A program made the position numbers and the translations under genes. A stretch of 64,000 bases of DNA from Coptis chinensis (lineage: Eukaryota > Streptophyta > Magnoliopsida > Ranunculales > Ranunculaceae). Shown one piece after another: positions 1 through 11,232 of this stretch. The notes under the pieces were generated by a model. It was not told the origin of the DNA. It saw only the letters and a program-made list of their open reading frames with translations, and made no database searches. Within the stretch, counting starts at the first letter, position 1. Each line of letters starts with the position of its first letter. The stretch spans positions 65,555,501 to 65,619,500 of the forward strand of contig CM027377.1 of the NCBI GenBank assembly GCA_015680905.1, in the 5' to 3' direction.

Positions 1-625
1 ATTCCATCTTATCTAAAAACCAAAGGAAATTGACACCTTGCATTCTTTACACTATTAGCACCTAAATCCATCTAACTCCATTAATGTCATGCAAGGTGTC
101 CACTTTGTGCCAATTATTTGCACATTTTGTCTTAACTTGCATGATGACTCATCAAATCTTGTGGCCCCACATAGTGGGTCCACGTGCTGCATCCAGTGGC
201 GGGTTCGTCTTTTGGCATTTTTACAATTTCCCACCTTTGCATAGAGTTTGTCGCAGTGATCGTCTGAGCAACTCACTTGCCAAATTCGGAGTCCTAGTTT
301 AAGAGATATGAGCTTTGAAAGTTTGATGCTTTTGTGCACGTAATCCCGTTTCTGACTTGATTTTGTCTTGTTTGAGTCTTTGGGCTTTAGTCCAGTTTTG
401 TTGGGCTTCACATGGGCTTACTCAGAAAGCTTTATATGTACTCACTATTCCGTGCTTAAATACTGGCTTTATCATCATTTTTACATTGGTTGCGCAAACC
501 AACAAAAACACAAAAATACGATTATTTCATGATTATTAAGTACATAATTAATCGAAATATTACGTCTCTACGGGGTTTTATAATACAGTTTTGGGTGCTT
601 ATCAGCTTTCAGAGAATCAGTAAAT

Positions 626-745
626 GTTTAGTTGCAGAGAAGATTCTTTTTACATTGATTAGCAATGGGAAGGCACCTGAATTAAGGTTTAGTTGCAGAG
701 AAGATTCTCTTTACATTGATTAGCAGTGGAAAGGCACTTGAATTT
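626..745. repeat. Tandem duplication, 61-bp unit x2
   Basis: Two adjacent copies start at 626 and 687. Both carry GTTGCAGAGAAGATTCT, then TACATTGATTAGCA and AAGGCAC. They differ at only a few positions, so this is a fairly recent local duplication. No coding function is visible. Confidence 0.85.
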
Positions 746-1599
746 ATTATGTGTATATCACATGCATCTTTTAATCCATCACTTCCAGTAGTTCCATAAA
801 TCTTTGCATATAAGTACAGTTGGTTTGTGTAATTGCATGTCCTTGAGGAAGGGTGTTGTGCGAAAACGTATGAGTAAGCTTGTTGTTGATAGTAACTTAA
901 TTGGATACTTTATGAGGTGTTTTTCATACAATTTTGCTTTCGGAATCATTCTGGAACTACTTTGGCTGAGTTTAACAAATATTTTCCTGGTTTTCATAAT
1001 GCAATGTCATTTGAAAAGTATTTTGAAGTAGATCATCTTGGCCGCTTCAATTTTCTGCTATGTTTCTTCTTCAATTCAGTTTGAATAAGAATGAAGACTA
1101 GATTAGTTATGAACCAAGTTAGCACTAAGTAGCAGTTCAATTTAGATTTTACAGCAAAGAACAGGTTTATTTGCAATCTTGAACTAAGATATGTTCAAAC
1201 AGTTCAAAGAGTTGAAAGGATAGTCTAAGCCAATAACTACAGAATGCAACAACACTCTGCATACCACGCTCATCGAGCATGCATGTTTGCTAGTTGATTA
1301 AGAAAACCAACAAAAATCCATAAAAAAAACCCCACTACACTAAAAAATAAAAAAAATAAAAAAATAAAAAAATAAAACCCTATTTTTAGAGAGGTTTGCA
1401 TAGGGCCCATTGGATTTGAGGGCGGGCCCTGTGCGTGGCTAAGGTTTAGTTCTCTCCCTCTCTTATCTAGCTAAATTAAAGTTTAGTTCTCTCTCTCATC
1501 TTCTTCAAAACGAAAAAATAATGAGCAAAGAATAACACAATTCCTTCTTCTTCTTCTTCTTCATTGTATGTGTACTTATCAAGATGTGATCTAGAAACT

Positions 1600-1917
1600 C
1601 AATCAAGCTAGCTTTATTGAAGGTTTTATAATGTTGTTAATGGTGGTTACAAATCACTCTAGTTCTCTCTCTGTCTCTCTAATTTACAAGAAATGTGAGA
1701 ATCTCATAATGAATTTCTCTTTTCTGGTTTGGTCTTTATATAGTCGTCTTCCTCATTTGATCTCCAATCCAATCATCTCTTGACGCGTGTCCATCTTCTT
1801 CCTCCTTCTTCCCGTCTCTTTCCTGCAAAATACAAGTTAGAGATATCTACTCTTAGTTTATAGTACGAAATTAATGGTTGAAATATTGGTTAGTAAGATA
1901 TTTGGCAATCACATCAC
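1600..1917 (-). mobile_element. Possible LTR remnant
   Basis: On the minus strand a purine run (ATTTCGAGAGGGG) is followed directly by TGATGTGATTGCC, the arrangement of a polypurine tract followed by an LTR start. The sequence beyond it is promoter- and leader-like, with TATATAG and CT-rich stretches. No partner LTR or coding domain is present, so this would be a solo or truncated LTR. The inner limit is a guess. Confidence 0.3.
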
Positions 1918-3348
1918 CCCTCTCGAAATCTTCAAATTATTTTGTAAGGATGAAATTTTGAATATTTCGATAAGCAAAAACATTTTGAAATTAAACCACT
2001 AGAATTTAGGGCCCAATAATTTTTGGCCAATATTAGATGTTTAAAAAGCTGCATTTTCTCCATCTTAATCACTTTATCTTCTTCTCTCGAGAATGAAAAA
2101 TCAATAGAGATCATAAAAAGCAATCCTAAAAGCTTCAAAAAACCTTTGAACAAATCAAAACTTGTTTTTGTTTCTCTGAAGATAAAAAAACAAATCAATA
2201 CTTTGAAAATTCTATTTGAGGTTTATTTAGCATCTTAATTCTTCTTTCAATCGTTCCAGATCTTCTAAAATGAGGTTAGGAATTTACTTTTATAAATCGT
2301 TTTATTTTTTTTAAGTTATTGTTATCTGATTTTCTTATTTCTAGGGTTAGGTTTTGCATGTAATTTATGAAAATACCCTTAATGAGAATTCAAGACTTTA
2401 CAGTTTATTTTTATTTTTTTGCATAAAAGTAATGAATTCTATCAAAATATGAATTGGAGGTATTATAGTGCTCTTGTTACACACACCTACCCGCTCTCTG
2501 AGTATTTTCTCTACTAAAAATATCCATAAAATTCTATGAGTGATTGTAGATATTTTTCAAACATGATTTATTAATTTCAAGATTATGATTTTAAGTCATT
2601 TACCATTTACCATGTATGGGTAATAGGGGATGGATATGGATAAGGTCAATGAACAAGGAATAAATTGATAAGAATAAATAAATAGAGAGAATAACATGGC
2701 ATGCATGTTTCTCCAAGAGTACCCTTTCTCCAAACTCTTCAAAATTGTTCACCGAACTTCTAAACTTCTCAAAATATTAGTTTCTATGTTACATACTAGA
2801 TTCAACGTTGTTTTTCTATGTCACTTATATATTTACTAGTATACAGCCCGTGCCTATAGCAATGTTTCAAATTAGGCCCAAAAGAACCCCAACCCACTGA
2901 AAGATAAAAATCCAGCCCATAAGGCAGCCATTGTTGATTAAGATGATCCAATACTCTTGTGCCCAAATAATAAATTGCACATACCCCATAAGTCTTTGGA
3001 TCAACGATGTCATAAGTTGTGAGAGAAGATTGGAGCCTTTGGATGGGGCCCCACACCGACCTATATTATTAGATAGATTTTTTATTGGCAAGCCAAGTTA
3101 TTAACAGGACACTGTGTCAATATTAAAGCTATAAATAACCCCCAAAAAAATGTACTATTAGATAATTTTGATTTGGGTTGGGAGGGTAAGAGGGTTATTG
3201 TTGTGTCACTATAAAGGAAAAATCACGTCATGTTGAAGCAATGAGTCATCGGATTCCACAAGTCATTAACGTTTTGCGGTTCTAAACTTCATAGAGATGT
3301 TTAAAGAAACCTCTCCTAGACTTGGTGCATGAATTTAAACACAATGGA

Positions 3349-3937
3349 TGTGTAAATCTTGGATCAAATGCTATATAACCAGGGTAAGTGTCCAAATTGA
3401 ATTGGAAAGCTTAACCGCCAATATCTTTGTCCGCATCCAGCACCTAATGGGTTTTAGGAAACCATACGAATTCGGAAACCAACTTCCCACGGTTTTGGAA
3501 CTCGAGTTTCTCTATAAATACCCCACTACAAGTTGAGTTTTAATAAGACACAACTAAGAGAGCTCATAGTGTACGGGACACGTAGCGAGTACATTGTTAG
3601 AGTGATAATTAGTGTAAGACAATAGCCAAATTTGTGAGTGCATTGTGATAATGCAATAACATAAATTTGTGAGTTCCAAAATTGTGTGTGAGAGAGAGAG
3701 ATTGGTGTTTGTGTGAGGCTCGTGACATTGTAAACAACTCTTTGATTATAGTGGATTTTGGTGCGCTTGTGGACGTAGGCAATTGCCAAACCACGTAATT
3801 TCCTTGTGTTCGTTTATTCTTTTGCTTTTTCACTATTGTTTTAGTAGTTGTATTGGTGTTCCTATTTTGTCATTGATTCCAAGATCTTGAGAATAATTGT
3901 CGTTAGCCGGGATTAGTGTGATCTATAATTCCTAACA
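3349..3937 (+). repeat. 5' LTR of element A
   Basis: The LTR ends in CCTAACA immediately before the primer-binding site. Homology with the 3' LTR starts at GGGTAAGT (3382 versus 9031) and continues to the end. It carries a TATA-like CTATAAATACCCC near 3510. The first ~30 bp are unlike the other LTR, so the left limit is uncertain. Confidence 0.75.
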
Positions 3938-4117
3938 ACTGGTATCAGAACTTTGGTTTATGAATCAAATTATTGAAGATGTTTAAAGAAATTCTTTAGT
4001 GGTGAACTTCGCCATTGTTTGAGACAAGGTGTTTGAAGAAATTTCTTGAGTGAAGATTACTCCACCGTAGTTTGGTTCAAATGGGAGCAATGACAATCGA
4101 GAAGACGACAACCATGG

Positions 4118-5955
4118 TTGATTGAGAGGTTTGATGGTACGAACTTCGACTTTTGGAAGATGCAAATAGATGATTGTCTTTATCAAAAAGATCTCTATGA
4201 ACCGTCGGTAGGAAAGAAGCATGCAACGATGGAACAAGGAGCATGGGATTTGCTTGATAGAAAAGCATTAGTGACAACCCGATTGACTTTGACAAAGTTT
4301 GTAGCCTTCAACATCAAGAACGAGAAGACGACAGTGTCTCTCATGAAAGCTCTCTCAAGTATGTATGAACAACCCTCTGCGGCAAATAAAGTGCACCTTA
4401 TAACGAAGCTCTTTACATTGAGAATGTCTTAAGAAGATTCTTTCAGAGAACATCGATCTTAATTTGTTCAATGAGACCAAAGACCAACTTGAGTTAGTTG
4501 AAATCACTTTTAGTGATGAGGTGATGGCTTGCATAATTCTTGGACAAATGCCACCAAGTTGGAAAGTCACGGTTTCTGCAATTAGTGGTTCTTCTGGTAA
4601 ATTTAAGTTGAAATATAATGAAATTGTTAGTATGATACTAACCGAGGAGATTCGAAGGCAGTTGGATAGTGCCTCCACTTCAGAGTCTGCATTTATCACA
4701 GAGAGTAGAGGAAAGAGTTCATACAAAAACCAACATTGATTAGAACATAGAAAGGGGAGATGGAAAACTCATAGTATAGCCTTGATGATGTTAAACAGGA
4801 ACCTAGAGATACAAGTGATGATTTGTGTTACAATTGTGGCATGTCAGGCCATTACAATTATGAATGCAAAGCTCTAAGAAATAACAACATAACAAGAATC
4901 AAAATGTTAATATTGTTGAAATGGATGGTGACGCAGTGATATGTTCTATAGAGAAGAACAATTGGGAGTCTTGGGTGATAGATTCTGACGCATCGTTCCA
5001 TGCTACCTCAAATCAGAAGTTCTTTAAGAACTACACCAAAGGTGACCTAGGCAAAGTGTTCCTTGGTGATGATCAACCTTGTAACATTGTTGGCAAGAGT
5101 GATGTGCAAATCAAATTGAAAAAGTTTGCATGGAAATTGAGGGGATGTGAGACATGTCCCTGAATTGAGGAAGAATTTGATTTCTGTGAGGTAGTTGGCA
5201 GATAAAGGTTATGTGACAACCTTTACTGGTGATGATTGGAAGGTCTCTAGAGGTTCTATGACAGTGGCAAAAGGAAAGAAGAATGATACTCTCTATAGGA
5301 CCATAGATGCATGTGGTTTAATTATTGTTGTGTATAGCAAAGAAGATTCGGATGTGTGGCATCACAGACCTAGTCACATGAGTGAGAAAGGAATGCAAGT
5401 CTTTCACTCAGTTGGAAAGCTACTCATATTATAGTCGACTGAGTTTGGCTTCCGTGAGAACTGCATTGAAGAACAGAAGCAGGTGAGTTTTCAGAACGTG
5501 GGCGGAACTTTGAAAGCAGAAAAACTTAAGTTAGTCCATATAGATGTCTGGCAACCAGCTACAATCTCCTCCCATGGCAGAAAGTCATATGTTGTGATTT
5601 TCCTTGATGACCACATGAGAAAGGTGTGGGCATATTTATTGAGACATAAATCTGAAGATTATGAAATATTCAAGAAGTGTAAGGCCAAGGTTGAGAATGA
5701 GACAGGCTTGAGGGTGAAAAAGTTGAGATCCGGTGAAAGAGGAGAGTATATTGATGCAGGTTTCAAGATTGATTGTGAAAATAATGGAATGAAGATGGAA
5801 TATACCATGCCATGGATGCCTCAACAGAATGGGGTGGCAAAGTATAGAACAGACTACTGACAGAAAGAGTTAAGTGTATGCGTACACTAGTAGGGATGCC
5901 CAAATAGCTCTGGGCAGAGGTCATTAGCATAGTAGCTTACCTGATCAACAGAAAA
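4118..5955 (+). pseudogene. Element A Gag-protease-integrase remnant
   Basis: This is the broken first half of a Tnt1-like Copia polyprotein. The Gag N-terminus is recognisable at 4118-4432 (RFDGTNFDFWKMQIDDCLY), followed by more Gag at 4464-4739. A CCHC zinc knuckle (C-x2-C-x4-H-x4-C) lies at about 4825-4869. The protease region starts near 4921 and its catalytic motif reads DSDAS instead of DSGAS. The pre-integrase motif (HHRPSHMSEKG) is near 5360. The integrase core at 5483-5860 includes LDDHMRKVWAY and PQQNGVAKYR. Several in-frame stops and frame changes separate the pieces. The frame runs out near 5955, after a residual YLINRKP motif, where unrelated sequence begins. Confidence 0.85.
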
Positions 5956-5956
5956 C

Positions 5957-8215
5957 CGTTAGTATATCATTGCTACGTTATGATGGCGGTATGCCCCAGT
6001 GTTAAATTGGATGTTGAGTTGAATCACCAAATATACCATCATTTTATCTTGCTTTTCCTTTAATTCAGCACTGAGCTTCTCCTTGGCGGTATCTAAATAA
6101 GACAAAGGACCAGAATTTGGTTCATCTAGAGCTAGTAATGTTTGTTTTTCTCCCTGAATTAAGGAACTAGAGGAACTATAAACAAGTGCTACCCCTGACG
6201 AACTAGCCAATAAACTTCCTATTTTTATCTCGGTTTCGGAAGACATCTAAATCTGTATGAAGGATCATATGAAGTAAAAGTGTAACTCTGATGCCTAAGA
6301 AAATTGAAGTAATTAGTACTTTACAAAATTTGCACCTCCTTCTGTGTTGATCCATGACGTTCATCAATATCTGCCCGATAGTTTGGCAATGGAACATTGC
6401 TGACAATAAGTGTCATCCCTTTGTTGTATGCATGGCTTACTTTCACAAATGGCAGATCACAAAAAGTTGCGATCAGAAGAAGAAGAAATATGGCTAATTA
6501 GGGAAATAACCATCTCAAAAACAGGCAAGTGCTTCAAATTACTCAATAACAGTGTATTCTTAAAAACACAAAAGCACATAAGATCACAAAAAAGACACTA
6601 AAAAGTTTGTTTTTCAAGCAACCTTATCATAGTTGGCAAAAAAAAAAGGGAGGCAACTCGGTGAAATTTTACAGTCCCCTATCTCACTCCATCTCACTAT
6701 ATGATAACACAACAAAGTGCAAATTTTCACGCATTTAGACCAAATGATATGGTCAAAAACATGGCTAGGTACAACTTCTCATGAAACCTCTGAAAACCAC
6801 CTCCCAGTGGAAGGATATAACACATGGCTTATGCACTCTTTCAACAAGAGAGTTCCCTCAGTCCCCAAAGTCAGCAATGAAGTTAAATATCACTTTTAAG
6901 ATTATGTTAACAGTACAAATAAGTTTTCTTTTACTTCAAATATAAACTTTTTCATATATTCCCATAGAAAAGAAATGCTCCAAAACATAATACAAAGTTT
7001 CCTTCTCCTTCCTCTACTTCTTCTCCTTGTTCTAAAAGTATCTCAGCTCTTAAGGGAAAACCAATATAAATTATCAAAATTTTCTTAGAAAAAACAATCA
7101 AGATTGAGTTAACAGTATAATCCCCACAAATAAAATGGTGGGTGTAATTAAGAAAAAAAAATACACAGATAAACAATTGTTTGTATGTTTAACACAAGCA
7201 CAAATCTCTTGAGAGAATCAGAAAATATCTCAAAAGAGAGTACAAAATCTTCAATATTATTGAATGAATCTCAATTTATTTACACTAAATATGGAAATAG
7301 AGATCCACCCAAATCTAGAAAACTCACCTACCACACAGCCTACAAGGTTACAACAATAGATAACATAAAACTAACAACAATTAACCAATACGCAAAGTCG
7401 ACAAAATGCATCTAAAGAACAACTTGAGCATTAATGAACAAAACCCATATCACAAATCAATCCAAAAGAGTATATTTTGATTAAAAGAGTATATTTTTTA
7501 TCTTGTTTCATTGATTCACACAAGCCCAAGATCATGAAACATTAAAAAAAAAGTTGATATTTGAAGTAAAAGTGAAGAACTTATCTGTACTGTTAGCACA
7601 CTAATTCGAAGTTAATATAATCTTAAAATTATAATAAATAACCGAACTTAAGGTTAAACTAGCACAACAAACAACAATTGGCTTTTATGCTTAGCCAAAA
7701 CCCCATTTTCAAAAAATTGAAACCCGGATTATTTGTTACCTTAGTTAAAGCAAGCTTTTCTTCTATAGATCGAGCAATAATTAATAAAGGTTTGTCCTTT
7801 CAGGTACAAAACTAACTAACTTCAAAACACCTAGCAGATCGACTAAAAAAACAATTCTATTTCATAACTGATGAGATTGATAAAGAGGAAAAGTGAAAGA
7901 AAATAAAGAAGAAAGACCTCATCTGGCAGTGGCAAGGGCAGTGGCAGTGGTAGCGGTAGCGAGAACCAGCGCCAACACTTCACCCTTTTTTCCCGTTTTG
8001 TTTACTCTTTCCAAGGGTAGTTTACTCTTTTGTTTTGTGTTTTTCTTAATTGGTCTCAATTTTTCAGTTTACATTTTAACGTTGGTCACACTTCTCCATC
8101 GATTAGTTAATATCTTGATAAACGTCACAAAATAATTTGGATAATTTACTAACGGTTAAGTAACTTTGTCACAGAACTGTAACTGTTATTAATTTACTAA
8201 CGGATGAGTATGTAT
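5957..8215. other. Foreign insert inside element A carrying host-gene exons
   Basis: Copia coding sequence stops near 5957 and resumes near 8229 in the reverse transcriptase region, so the integrase C-terminus and the RT start are missing. The intervening ~2.2 kb is not Copia-like. It contains two exons of a DEAH-box helicase on the minus strand (6037-6425). The rest is AT-rich sequence with a GGCAGTGGCAAGG-type microsatellite near 7925-7965. ACTAACGG-containing repeats occur at 8149 and 8198. I cannot define terminal inverted repeats or a target duplication, so the carrier (Pack-type transposon, Helitron or filler DNA) is unknown. In 6426-8215 I see no further gene. Confidence 0.6.
6037..6425 (-). 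pseudogene. DEAH-box RNA helicase (DHX36/DExH3-DExH5-like) exon fragment
   Basis: Two exons of a plant DHX36-like ATP-dependent RNA helicase can be read on the minus strand. The upstream exon (about 6425-6336) encodes SNVPLPNYRADIDERHGSTQ, a linker sequence I associate with this family. It ends at a GT donor. An 83-bp intron ends in ACAG at 6253. The next exon (6252-6037) encodes MSSETEIKIGSLLASSS and then AKEKLSAELKEKQDKM, followed by a GT donor. The helicase core itself is not present. A TAG stop stands where relatives have a glutamine codon, so this is a dead fragment. The retained intron argues for DNA-level capture, not an mRNA intermediate. The family assignment is from memory. Confidence 0.65.
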
Positions 8216-8228
8216 TACAAACGATAAA

Positions 8229-8876
8229 TTGCATTTGTTAGAAAATCTTTATTATGGTGTAGTGAAAGCATTGGAGGTTGATGATGCGAGCCAGTGGGAG
8301 CTTGCATTGAAGAATGAGATTAAGTCCCTTATTTCTAATTACATAGTGATATTCTCTGTAGTTGTAAAACTGAATACTACGATGTCAGTGTCGAGTATTG
8401 TTGCAGCAGAAGATTTACACCTTGAGCAGTTAGATGTGAAAATTGTCTCCCTCCATGGTGACCAAGAGGAAGAGATGTGTGTGCAGCAATGTGAGTATTT
8501 CATTGAATTAGGTAGAGAGAATATGGTATGCAAGCTAAGAAAGAGCTTGTATAGTTTGACACAAACCACTAGGCAGTGGTACATGGTTTGCACGCGCCCA
8601 TATATTTCCCGTGCAGTGGGAGTTGTTAACAGGTTGATAACCAATCGTGGCAAGTAGTACTGGGAAGCAATGAAGTGGATACTGCGATATCTAAGAGGTA
8701 CTACTGATGAATGCATATGTTATGTGAGGGGTGATGTGTACTTGCAAGGGTGTATTGATGCACACTTTGCAGGTGAAGTTAATTGCAGGAAAGGCACTAC
8801 TGGTTATGTCTTTATAGTGGGTGCTACTGCATGCACTGAGCTGGGACTTACAATTGACAAAGACATCGACTATTGA
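8229..8876 (+). pseudogene. Element A reverse transcriptase / RNase H remnant
   Basis: The frame resumes with VKALEVDDASQWELALKNEI, a typical Copia RT start. Pieces of RT follow (LHLEQLDVKIVSLHGDQEEE, MVCKLRKSLYSLTQ). It then jumps from RQWYMVCTRPYISRAVG directly to the post-RT segment, so the YVDD catalytic block has been deleted. RNase H-related sequence is visible at 8670-8876 (MKWILRYLRGTTDECICYVR). Stops and deletions make this non-functional. Confidence 0.8.
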
Positions 8877-9002
8877 GAAGTTGAAGCTATGTCTAGCTTC
8901 AGTTAGTCTTCAAGCTTGAGGATCGGTCGATGAAGCACACCATTATGCATTGGAAGTGCATGGAGTTGATTTACCTTGGTTATTAGTTTCCAAGTGGGAG
9001 AT

Positions 9003-9404
9003 TGTTAAGTATGGAGCTTGATCACACGTGGGGTAAGTTTCCAAATTGAATTGGAAAGCTTAATCGCCAATATGTTTATCCAACAACTAATGGTCGGGTT
9101 TTAGGAAACCATACGAATTTGGAAACCAACTTCAACTCGGGTTTCTTTATAAATACCCCACTATATGTTGAGTTTTAATTAATAAGACACAACTAAGAGA
9201 GTTCATAGTGTACAGGGCGCGTAGCAAGTACATTGTTGGAGTCATAATTAGTTTAAGGCAATAGCCAAATTTGTGAGTGCATTGTGATAGTGCAATAACA
9301 TAAATTTGTGAGTGTCAAAATTATGTGTGTGTGAGAGAGATTGGTGTTTGTGTGAGGCTCGTGACATTGTAAACAACTCTTTAATTATAGTGGATTTTGA
9401 TGCA
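9003..9404 (+). repeat. 3' LTR of element A, first part
   Basis: Starts TGTTAAG directly after the purine-rich AAGTGGGAGA. It aligns with the 5' LTR from GGGTAAGT onward, including the TAAATACCCCAC promoter region. It is interrupted after GATTTTGATGCA by the left LTR of element B and continues at 17448. Confidence 0.85.
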
Positions 9405-9834
9405 TGTGGGGGACATATATTGTCATCAATATATTCGCGACATGTGTCATTGCCATTGATCATATCTTGAGACTAACTTATTGGATAATTACAATTAGTC
9501 ACTTCAAGAGTCATGAGTTACCAAATGGTTACAAAATGAACATGAATACATGCATTAAAAATCATCAATGAATGGAGCACCAAAGGTGGATCTTATTCAA
9601 TTCATAGAGCACCAAAAGGGAGAGGGAATCCCAGGCTTCTTCTCCACTCTCCATCTTCTCCGTTTACCATCGATCACTCTATCACTTGAATCTAAACAAT
9701 GAACTACATTCGACTTGATTCCAGTTCGTCAGCAAACTGGATACGTAGGAAGTTTGATCCGTCGAACTCAGTCACAATATCATTCTACCCAAATCATCAA
9801 CACACGTAAGGTTCGCCCAAAAAGAACCTTTACA
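9405..9834 (+). repeat. 5' LTR of element B
   Basis: Begins TGTGGGGGAC and ends AACCTTTACA. It is matched along its length by 17019-17447 with point differences and one block where the two copies differ by indels (about 9585-9625). ATGCA precedes it. Confidence 0.85.
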
Positions 9835-11047
9835 TTGGCGCTTGCAGGTCGAAATTCATGAGAAAACTACACTTTTCACTTGTTATTCTCAAGCCCATGA
9901 AACATGGTGATGGTTATTCCGAAGAGATTGATCAATCAAAAAGCTTGCTTACCTATAGAGTTAATCAATACATGAAAGATAAGTTTCTCTTACTATACGA
10001 ACTTTCTGTTTTGTTTGGCTATAAGATCGTACAACCGAAAATTCAGTTCTATTTCGAATTTTCTTGTTTCGACCTGATAAAAAATTCAATCTCCAGTTTA
10101 CTACTAATCAATTTCTGTTCAAAGCTTACGTATAAATTCTAATATACATCTGAGAATATTGACGAAATATATATATGATGGAGTAGTATTCACAGAGTGG
10201 TCAGTTAAATTATATATTAGAATGATGGAGAATATAAAGGTCCCTTGATTAGTTGCTTACCTTTGACAATATATAATCAATTAGCAGAATCAAAGATCAC
10301 TGTCGCCTTAATAATTCACAGGAACGACTTTATTACTGCGTTATTGGGTAACTTGTAATAACGTAAGGTTCGCATACGACATATGGCTCAATATACTCAA
10401 GTCGACAGTTTGGTTCGCATCATAGATCAATTTATGTGGTGTAGTTGGGTTTGTCCTACCAAAGTTTCCCTCTCACATACAGATCGCATACAATATGAAT
10501 TGGGCTATAGCTATACATGCTTAGCTCAAACCACTGACTTCTCATTTTATTGAGCATACATATCTACAGGGACCCTATATATTAACCTGCAGAGTCCATT
10601 GGCTATGTTGGATTCACTTGGGCAGACTAATATCACGCGGTTGTGCATTCTAAAAGGTGGAGAAAGGACAGGAGAAAAAGATAATACACGTCTGAACTCG
10701 AGCTTGAATCCTATGACTCCCAGTCGCTAAATGAGAATACTGCAAAAGTTACTTGCATAATTTTCAAGTCTTAACAGTTCACTTAGCAAACAAAATAATT
10801 TGTTATTCCTTTGTCTGACTTTCAAACTCTTCAAGTTACAATAGGAGGAATCACCGGCCAGCCATAGATACAGTAGAAACTCATAAATTTAAATGCTTCG
10901 AGACAGCTATGGCTAGCTACCCATATATTGCAGGTCGCTCACTTGCAGGTCGTGCACAGGTCGGACCCCGACCCAGCAACGTGCGAAGGTTTAACTAAGC
11001 TATCGACTATGATAAGACATTGACCTCACCAATTTTGATCAGACGGG
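9835..11047. other. Element B internal region, left part
   Basis: Starts with the primer-binding-site-like TTGGCGCTTGCAGG. One 94-residue open frame (9858-10142, plus) matches nothing I recognise and has no retroviral motif. The remainder is AT-rich non-coding sequence up to the nested Copia H. GCTAC at 11048-11052 is the target site used by H. Confidence 0.6.
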
Positions 11048-11052
11048 GCTAC

Positions 11053-11225
11053 TATAAGAGTATTATTTCTTGTATATTTACTGTAACCATTACATGAGTT
11101 TATATAGACTAATTGTTACAAGTAAATCCCATAATTCTAGGAGAAGAATAAGGGATTGATACCATTCTATGGGAAGTTTCCTATCACGTAATTATATGAT
11201 AGGAAACTTGATATATATCCTAACA
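11053..11225 (-). repeat. 3' LTR of element H
   Basis: 173 bp, ending ATCCTAACA on the plus strand. The first bases are TATAAGAG where the other LTR has TGTAAGAG, a mutated terminus. The adjacent CCCCTCCTCAAGG is the polypurine tract read on the opposite strand. Confidence 0.9.
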
Positions 11226-11232
11226 CCCCTCC

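Larger units (their letters stand above)
1..3348. other. Gene-free AT-rich region
   Basis: I recognise no gene here. Open frames are short and match nothing I know. The stretch contains a 61-bp tandem duplication (626-745), an A-rich run near 1320-1375, pyrimidine-rich microsatellite-like sequence (about 1540-1560 and 1660-1680) and a possible LTR remnant ending near 1916. The last few hundred bases lead directly into the 5' LTR of Copia element A. Confidence 0.6.

Noticed and set aside
2802-3091. Minus-strand frames of 84 and 74 aa
   Set aside because: Two overlapping frames with no recognisable domain; likely chance in non-coding DNA next to a CAGCCCGTGC-type repeat motif.
7893-8135. 80-aa frame near the helicase fragment
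   Set aside because: Mostly a GGCAGTGG-type microsatellite followed by T-rich sequence; no recognisable protein.
9858-10142. 94-aa frame as Gag of element B
   Set aside because: No Gag motif, zinc knuckle or conserved pattern; it could be open by chance in AT-rich DNA.
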